Shown here piece by piece: positions 57,621 to 64,000 of a stretch of 64,000 nt of DNA. This stretch comes from Anisodus tanguticus. Lineage: Eukaryota > Streptophyta > Magnoliopsida > Solanales > Solanaceae. How positions within the stretch are numbered: position 1 is the first letter of the stretch; the number at the start of each line of letters is the position of its first letter. A program made the translations under genes and the position numbers. Where the stretch lies: positions 38,646,032-38,710,031 of the forward strand of contig CM067559.1 of NCBI GenBank assembly GCA_034509755.1, read 5' to 3'. A model generated the notes under the pieces. That model made no database searches and was not told the DNA's origin. It saw only the letters and a program-made list of their open reading frames with translations.

Positions 57621-58367
57621 AATAATATTTTTCATAATTTTTAATTTAAATTCTAATTTAAAAATGTAACATAAATATTTACAAGACAATATTACATGAT
57701 TTTACTACTTGCTAAACAAGTCTCAAATCCACAAATAAAATATTTTTAATAATACTTATTAAGTTTGGCTTCAAGTAAATATTTGATTGTATGACTTCGG
57801 TATGAAATCTCTACCATTCTATGCAATTATTTTAGATACAACTGAACAAGAAAATAATCTTGTAGATCAAACCTTCTGCGAAACTGATTAACTTTTGACA
57901 TTGTTAACACTTAATATTAACTAATATATATCACTCGAACCAAATAGAAATATTAATAGCAAACTAAATAACTAATGAGTAGCAATACAACAAGCTAAAT
58001 AGAAATATTAATCTAGCTTTGTTCCAATAGATCTCAATAAAAAGAAAATGACAATATTCCATCCATTTTAAGTAAAAATAAACTTCTCAAAGAAACTTTC
58101 ATGGCACTTATGACGTATCCAACACCAACACATTATCTTCATCAAGCACATCTGATTCTTCTTGTGACAAGGTTATCTTAACATCTTCACTCTTTTTTTT
58201 ATTACATTTCTTTTTGACCCACGTGACGGCTCAATCCACGCACTCTAGTCCCCCTTACTTATACTTTTTCTTTTGAGTTTCGCTTTTATTATATAAAAAT
58301 AATAAAAAGATTAGCGCTAGGCACCTTGCCTAGTGGGTTTGAAACAAAAAAAGAAAAAAGAAGCTCC
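57621..58367. other. AT-rich spacer
   Basis: No gene, RNA or bounded repeat recognised. Confidence 0.5.
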
Positions 58368-58586
58368 TCGCTTCTTCTCCTTCTTACGGAAGCCAAACAT
58401 AACGTTGAGGCCATTTTAGGCCTAATAGGTGGAAGGAGGGGGCGCCAAAATATAAGTTAAGGACATTTTTTTTATAACAATAGGATGAAGGAGGATATTT
58501 TTGTACCAAATTCAATAAGTTAGGGTTACTTTTGGCAAAGAAAAAAAGGTCGGTTAATTTGCTCCTTATATATATATAAAACTTGT
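58368..58586 (+). repeat. Direct repeat, left of the plastid insert
   Basis: Begins CGCTTCTTCTCC, includes CATAACGTTGAGGCCATTTT, ATTCAATAAGTTAGGGTTAC and AAAGGTCGGTTAA, and ends in a TATATATATATAAAACTT stretch. It aligns through its length with 58828-59043 but is clearly diverged (roughly a quarter of positions by eye). Confidence 0.8.
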
Positions 58587-58716
58587 GGTTTAATTCGATG
58601 CAAAGCGAAGAACCTTACCAGGGCTTGACATGCCGCGAATCCTCTTGAAAGAGAGGGGTGCCTTCGGGAACATGGACACAGGTGGTGCATGACTGTCGTC
58701 AACACGTGTCGTAAGG

Positions 58717-58750
<34 letters not shown>

Positions 58751-58827
58751 GTGTTTAGTTGCCATCGTTGAGTTTGGAACCCTGAACAGACTGCCGGTGA
58801 TAAGCCGGAGGAAGGTGAGGATGGCAT
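58587..58827 (+). pseudogene. Nuclear copy of plastid 16S rRNA (NUPT), ~240 bp
   Basis: Contains TTTAATTCGATGCAAAGCGA, AGAACCTTACCAGGGCTTGA, CATGCCGCGAATCC, GTAAGGTGTTGGGTTAAGTC and CCGCAACGAGCGCAACCCTC, then GATAAGCCGGAGGAAGGTGA: the chloroplast small-subunit rRNA around E. coli positions 960-1190. Several substitutions against the plastid sequence as I know it (GAACATGGACACA where GAACGCGGACACA is expected; GTCAACACGTGTCG where GTCAGCTCGTGCCG is expected). Too short to be functional. Confidence 0.95.
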
Positions 58828-59043
58828 CGCGTTTCTTCTTCTTCTTCAGTGAAAGTGAAGTCAAAATATAACGTTAAGGGCATTTTAAATCCAATAGATG
58901 AAATGATGGGTGCCAAAACATAACATTGAGGACATTTTTATAACAATAGAATGTAGGAGGGTATTCCTGAACAAATTCAATAAATTAGAATTATTTATGA
59001 CAAATAAAAAAAGAAGGTCGGTTAAGCTTATATATATAGAGAG
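58828..59043 (+). repeat. Direct repeat, right of the plastid insert
   Basis: Second copy of 58368-58586: CGTTTCTTCTTC, ATATAACGTTAAGGGCATTT, AATTCAATAAATTAGAATTA, GAAGGTCGGTTAAG, then a TATATATAGAGAGAG stretch. It starts exactly where rRNA similarity stops. Confidence 0.8.
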
Positions 59044-59135
59044 AGATTTGCATGAGAAACTAGTCGTTTTTCATTCTTCTTCAGCGAACACAGAAACCCT
59101 TGTTTCCATATCTTGATATTGCTTGTCTAATCAGG
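59024..59135 (+). promoter_or_regulatory. Possible TATA box and non-coding leader exon
   Basis: TATATATAGAGAGAG is followed ~30 bases later by a CT-rich leader (CATTCTTCTTCAGCGAAC, CAGAAACCCTTG) ending CTAATCAG|GTAAATTT, a good plant donor. No coding exon of such a gene is visible downstream before the retrotransposon at 59725. Weak inference. Confidence 0.3.
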
Positions 59136-59724
59136 TAAATTTCTTTTAATTTGTTTCCTGTTGTATGTATTTGAGTGTTTTTTTCCGCATTATTATTATT
59201 AGGTTTTATCTACTCTGTTGTTTGCAATAAATTTTCAAATAAAAAAATTAAACTGCAACTACAAACAAAATATGAAAGAAACATGAATATTTTATTGATA
59301 AATTAGAATTCTATTTATTCCCTTATTCTTTTCTCCGTACGTGTGATAGCATATTCCTCCTTGAGATATATTTGATTACCAAGAACATTAGGCAACACTT
59401 TGGCATTTCGAGTTGAAAGACTATATTTGATATCTTGATCTCTTTTTGAATACCTATGAGATTATATTTGATGTTTTGATCTCTTTATGAATACCTATGA
59501 GTTTATATGGGATATTCAAGATGTATTTTTAATAGAATATGTATCCTTTTAGTCAGAGTAGCCTCCAAAAAACTCTAACAAATATTGGGTTCATCTTGTA
59601 GAGTCATACAAAATTTCGATAGCTACATCTCTTTTTAAGAAAGAAAAAAAAATCGTAGATTCATTTTCTATTTGCTGTTCTAATGTTTCCTTTGATGAAT
59701 CCGGTATTAGTTCTTAGTGTAAAA
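59136..59724. other. AT-rich spacer
   Basis: Nothing supportable. Contains a repeated TGAATACCTATGAG segment (59448-59505). Confidence 0.45.
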
Positions 59725-59884
59725 TGTAGAATTGTGTAATTCTCATTGTTTGGAGGATTCTCTTTAATGCAATATGTATAGGTGTTTACAATTACAAATC
59801 TAATTGTATGAGAATATCTAGTTACATAATTACATCAAAATAATAATTACAGAATATATGGAGAATATTAATATATTCTCTATC
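59725..59884 (-). repeat. 3' LTR of the short copia element
   Basis: Plus-strand start TGTAGAATTGTGTAATTCTC, end TATATTCTCTATCA. The inner side abuts the purine tract. Confidence 0.75.
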
Positions 59885-60175
59885 ACACCCCCTCAGTCGG
59901 AGCGGGAGGAGGCCAGATGCTGAGACTGCATCTGAAGTCAAGGAACAACTGCCGAGGAAGTCTCTTAGTAAATATATTTGCGTACTGATAGGAAGAAGGA
60001 ACATGTAACACCCGTACATGACCCATGACAACCTTCTCACGAACAAAATGAATATTCATCTCAATATGTTTGGTTCTCTGATATTGACATGCAAAATACC
60101 GTAACGATAGACCGCCACTCTGAAACAAGGGAAGTGCTCCAATATCCGCTGAGTCAACAACCTACTAATACGGAC

Positions 60176-61699
60176 TGTTGCCTTGCCTACGTGAGCCTGC
60201 GGACATGAAACACAACGTCCCCAAACAAAAGAGACGTCAGTACGACTGATGTACTGAGTATGTCTGGCATTAAGAATAGCATAACAGAGACATAAAAGTA
60301 AACTGAGACAAGAAACAACCAACCAGTAGTGAATGCCTCTGAGGGCCATAATATGCATAAGTATCATGTATGCGCAGAATGCCTCTGAGGGCCATAATAT
60401 GCCTAAATGCCATGCACAATGCGGTCATACATATACATATGCGTATATAATGCCATCAAGCCTCTGTAGGCATCCCATCATATCATATCGGCCTCTGTGG
60501 GCATAATCATCATCATATATATGTACCAGCTGCATGTGGTGTTGCGTATATAACGCCTTCCCTTTTTCCCATCCCCATACATATATAATGCATACATATA
60601 GTAGAGTATATAAATCATTTGAGGCCAAGGTATGTACATGAATATAATGCATGAATGATATGATAATATGTCACTGTAGATTTGTCGGAGCGATGTAATG
60701 TCGCTTCACCTCCGATTAACAGTAGTACTAACATCTTTTCTATATACCTCAATAAGGATTTAGGAACCTATTTAGACATGCTTTGAATATAGGAATGAAT
60801 AACATGAACATCCTTAACTACTAAGAGTAGAATCATTTATGGGACAGTATTATGTTTACGTTTCGTTACATGGAACATGTCAAAAGAAAGAAAGATTTTC
60901 CTTAACATACCTTGATTGCCCTCTTTAAAGATTCCGTCACCTTACTTAATTATGAGTTAATCTCCAATTTGCTTTTAAAAGAATTTGAGAAAAGAATTCA
61001 TAAAAGGAACCTCCGATATGTGTTGTAGCACATCGTGAAAATTGAAGGAAGGGAAAAATATTTGTAGTACTTTATTGAATTTGGAAGATAAAGAAAGTTG
61101 TTTGCAGGAACTTCATTAATTTATAAGAATGGAGAAAAAAAAGTGGTGGCTGCTACACAAAAATGAATTTTAATGTTGCATCATATCGTTTCTCATATGA
61201 AAAGTCAAGAAAGTGAGATGATCTTAATGAAATTATCCCCCTGCTACATGTGTAGAATCCTTGATGCATACTTTTATTACTTATCACTAGAAATGACACA
61301 TCAACTTTCTATATCTAAGTCCACTTGCTACAGACATACCAATGACATGTGGATTAAGCTCACGTAATAATTATTCAATAATTATCCAATTACACACATA
61401 ATTAATTCTTGATCCTATTTCACTTAAATAGTAGTCATTTTAGCACACTTCATATCTCTATTATCGTAGTCATATGATATAACACTGGTCCGTAGCCTCT
61501 TTTGTCATACATAAAATATTATTTCTAGTCATCATTGTCACACTTATAAAGTCCTAAATTATTTCGGGAATGCATCCTTTATTTACTAAGCTCTTGACCT
61601 GAATACCTAATTATAACAAAATTTCCCCAGGACCTAGGTCTACTTTCATACGTCTAGTCTAGCTGTTCAAACCATCCCCCAAAAGTACGGGATGTTACA
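60176..61699 (-). mobile_element. Solo LTR-like insertion of a Ty3/gypsy element
   Basis: On the minus strand it starts TGTAACATCCCGTACTTTTG, a start I associate with Solanaceae gypsy LTRs, and ends AGGCAAGGCAACA. The 1.5-kb interior has no pol similarity. Repeated GCCTCTGNGGGC-ATAAT motifs occur at about 60338, 60381, 60461 and 60490. The 5 bases on each side (CGGAC and CTTGC) do not match, so boundaries or later deletion are uncertain. Confidence 0.6.
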
Positions 61700-62463
61700 C
61701 TTGCTGACACAAAAACATATTATCTGCAAAGAGAGTCACTGAAATCACCAAAAAATAACTCAACTTCCCCAAGTCAGTCATAGCAAACTCGGTCTTAAGT
61801 AATGCAATAATCTCATTTTTCAACACATCAGATGAGACAGTGAGAATAATATCATCCACATATAGTAGTAAGTAGGCAGTGCTACTACCCCGATGAAAAA
61901 TAAAAAGAGAATTATCGCAGTTGTTGCAGACAAACCCAATTTGCATAATGTACCTGGCAAAGCGCTCATATCACACTCTGGGGGCTTGTTTCAAACCATA
62001 CAGTGACTTATGAAGACGACATACATACTAGGGGGCTGCTAGATGGACAAAACCAGACGGCTGGTGCATGTAAATAGTTTCTTTTATATCCCCATGTAGA
62101 AATGCATTTTTCACATCAAGATGATGAATCGGTCAATCCTTACCCATAACAATGCTCAGAACTGTGCGAATGGTAGTCAGTTTGACAACCGGACTGAATG
62201 TCTCACCAGAATCAATGTCTTCCTGCTGTTTAGTACCATTAGCCAAAAGACTCGCCTTATATCTTTCTAAGTCATCACTGTCTTTGAATTTGTGATGAAA
62301 AAGCCACATGCATCGGATCACATTTACCCCATCCGATCGAGGAACCAAATCCCAAGTGTGATGTTTCGTTAAAGCATTAAACTCCTCACACATGGTCGCA
62401 TTCCAATTTGGGTCTAGTTTGGTTAATTTGGGCTTTTAAGAATTGGTAATATGGTTTGTGTAG

Positions 62464-63486
62464 TTAGGTTAAATTGAACTTTGGGTCTAAAAATCCCGTA
62501 TTGGGCACGGGTTTCCATATGGTGCGAGGGTGCTGGCTGGGCATGTTTGCTGGGTGTACGGTCGGGTATACTGGATGGGTTTGGAATCTAATGATGGGGA
62601 AGGTTATCGGTCGGTTGACTGGGTACAGTGGCGGGTGTGGGTTGTGTGGTGTCGCCGATCTGGGTAGATCGTGACTGGCAGAGGTCGATGATATGGGGTA
62701 TGGAGTCGCTGGTGGGGAGAGACCGATGTTCTGGTTTGGTGGTGGTACTATGGTGGTTTGATGTGGGTTTTTGGTGGCTAGTATGGTTGCGGGTGAGTAT
62801 TGGGGATGCGATGGCGACACAAAGTTGGGGATCGTGATCGGAGATGGTGCTGAGATATTGGGTCGATTGCCGGTGGTAGTGGCATTCGGCGAAGATGGTG
62901 ACGGAAAGTAGACGGGTGGCAGAGACGCAGAGTTGTGTTCTGGGGTGGCGACAATAGGTAGCGGAGATGGGTTGACGGTGGTGGACTGACACAGTTCACG
63001 AATGATGGTATGATCTTGGGCCCGGAGTAGAGAAGTGGGCCCCAAGAAATTGGGCATGGCATCTGTGGGCCGTCGGATGGGAACCCAGACTGCTGGGCCG
63101 TTGCTGGGCAGAAGGTTGGTGGGTCGAATGGCCTTGGCCCAATAATTGGTCGAGCTGCAGGGTTGCTGGGACTTGGGTCGCATCTTCTGGGCTAAGTCTG
63201 GTGGCCACAGCTGCTGGGCTCTATCTGGGGGTTGTTTCAGCACTACACCTCTGTCCAAAGTTATATCCGTGGTGGTTTCCGACCATGGTGGCTGCCGGAG
63301 ATCGGGTAGGAGAGAGAAAACAATAATGGGGGTTTTGGGATGTATACGAGGCGTATATGAGGTAGACACAGCCGTATACAAGGTGTATAATGTCTTAGGG
63401 AAACTATATACGAGTAGTATATAGTGGCAGCGATGGTATATCAGCCGTATACAGAGTGTATATCGGCGTGTATAGGTTGTATACAA
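62464..63486 (-). pseudogene. Pro/Ser-rich linker region of copia pol fused to leader
   Basis: One open frame of 340 codons on the minus strand. The C-terminal half (SPSPITIPNF..., PRTIWKPVPNTGFLDPKFNLT) resembles the Pro-rich linker between integrase and reverse transcriptase in copia elements. It leads, after one stop, to the MCEEFNAL motif of reverse transcriptase. The N-terminal part is unlike any Gag or integrase and is translated leader DNA. Not a host gene. Confidence 0.6.
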
Positions 63487-63640
63487 GGGGTATACGACCT
63501 GTTGGAGAGATAGAAACGGAGGGAGGGTTTTATATCAACAGTATACCAGGGGCATACATGGCTGTTTAGCATAATTGGAGGGCTGGGCAGCTGTATATCA
63601 GCGTATATCGAAGGTATACGGTCGGTTCGGCACCGGAAAA
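63330..63640. repeat. Cluster of GTATAC/GTATA motifs in the copia leader
   Basis: At least a dozen GTATAC, CGTATA or GTATAT motifs within ~300 bases (for example TGTATACGAGGCGTATATGA, GCCGTATACAGAGTGTATAT, GGGGTATACGACC), separated by 8-30 bases, between the primer site and the linker frame. Confidence 0.7.
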
Positions 63641-63703
63641 TGAGGGGAATGGGCGGCGGAAATTAGGTTTTGGATTGGGAAGGATTGTTGGCTTCTGATA
63701 CCA

Positions 63704-63861
63704 TGTAGAATTGTATTAATCTCCCTCGGAGAGTCTTTCTCATTAATATAAATATATATAGTGTACAATGTGAAATCTCACTACAATCAGGATCCTATAT
63801 CTACCATAATTATACATCACTAAATATTACACAATATATGAGATATATTCTAATTATGGTG
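63704..63861 (-). repeat. 5' LTR of the short copia element
   Basis: Plus-strand start TGTAGAATTGTATTAATCTC, with the primer site on its inner side. Outer edge approximate (near GATATATTCTAATTATG). Confidence 0.7.
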
Positions 63862-63897
63862 GTGGTATGACTGTACACGTTAATAAGAAATTTAATT

Positions 63898-63998
63898 ACC
63901 TTGCCATCATGGGGAATAGCCATGGCAGTAGCAAGCAGAGAGTAACCAGTAAATCTCCATGGTGTTCTTAGCATTAATGATTTTGAGAAGCATGCTCA
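63898..63998 (-). other. Possible exon of a minus-strand gene at the window edge
   Basis: On the minus strand, LMLRTPWRFTGYSLLATAMA then IPHDGK runs open into a good donor (GGCAAG|GTAATTAA at 63898). Codon flow and the splice site look exon-like, but I recognise no family and the upstream part is outside the window. Confidence 0.25.
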
Positions 63999-64000
63999 AG

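Larger units (their letters stand above)
59725..63861 (-). mobile_element. Short-LTR copia derivative, internally deleted and split
   Basis: LTRs of about 160 bases at 59725-59884 and 63704-63861, both starting TGTAGAATTGT on the plus strand. Next to the right one lies TGGTATCAGAAGC (minus strand, about 63692-63704), the tRNA-iMet primer site, and next to the left one a GGGGGTGTGA purine tract. Coding remnants are minus strand: reverse transcriptase N-part 62133-62393 (MCEEFNALTKHHTWDLVP), catalytic part 61695-61946 (YLLLYVDDIIL) and RNase H end 59883-60128 (RTKHIEMNIHFVREKV, FTKRLPRQLFLDFRCSLS). Gag, protease and integrase are absent. A Ty3-like LTR interrupts the region between reverse transcriptase and RNase H. 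Outer target duplication not confirmed. Confidence 0.8.

Noticed and set aside
62474..63424. Gly-rich plus-strand frames at 62474-62674 and 62628-62837, and a third frame at 63146-63424
   Set aside because: Antisense of the Pro-rich copia linker; no family features.

Overview
The window is nuclear DNA from a flowering plant, almost certainly a member of the Solanaceae. The evidence is AT-rich intergenic DNA, intron-rich genes of plant-specific families, and several copies of the Au SINE and of the TTG-tailed TS SINE, both of which I know as abundant in nightshades. Species cannot be fixed from the sequence alone. Four protein-coding genes look intact. The rest is transposon-rich spacer.

Layout. 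372-1276: LTR-like repeat. 1596-3152 (-): single-exon membrane-associated kinase regulator (MAKR) gene with five tandem copies of a 37-39 residue motif. 3953-7526: complete but decayed hAT transposon with an 8-bp target duplication. 7.5-11.5 kb: MITEs, a degenerate tRNA-Lys and a SINE with an 18-bp target duplication. 11838-24710 (-): 17-exon coiled-coil gene whose introns hold an Au SINE, LINE pieces and a tandem duplication of the end of exon 1. 25.2-26.6 kb: MITEs and SINEs. 27188-34861 (-): 10-exon phosphatidate phosphatase (lipin/PAH) gene with a leader intron. 36-42 kb: SINEs, LINE debris and a 1.27-kb non-autonomous hAT element. 42102-48782: full-length Ty1/copia element with 5-bp target duplication. 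49376-50266: second copy of the LTR-like repeat. 50817-54110 (+): two-exon lung-seven-transmembrane (GPR107-like) gene. 54492-55757: MULE-type element with ~245-bp inverted repeats. 56.8-57.4 kb: palindromic tandem repeat. 58587-58827: plastid 16S rRNA fragment between two ~215-bp direct repeats. 59725-63861: short-LTR copia derivative split by a Ty3-like LTR. The last 100 bases may hold an exon of another minus-strand gene.

The four host genes do not form a pathway. They are separate housekeeping or signalling genes: a plasma-membrane kinase regulator, a trafficking-type coiled-coil protein, a lipid phosphatase and a Golgi/endosomal-type membrane protein. Exon models were built by hand from splice signals; reading phase stays consistent across all junctions in all three multi-exon genes (707, 884 and 435 residues).

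Most notable: intron 1 of the seven-transmembrane gene begins with a decayed copy of the start of exon 2, in frame with exon 1 and later broken by a SINE and by a MITE that itself carries a SINE. This fits intron birth by tandem duplication of an AGGT-containing exon. The coiled-coil gene shows a comparable duplication of its exon 1 end plus donor.
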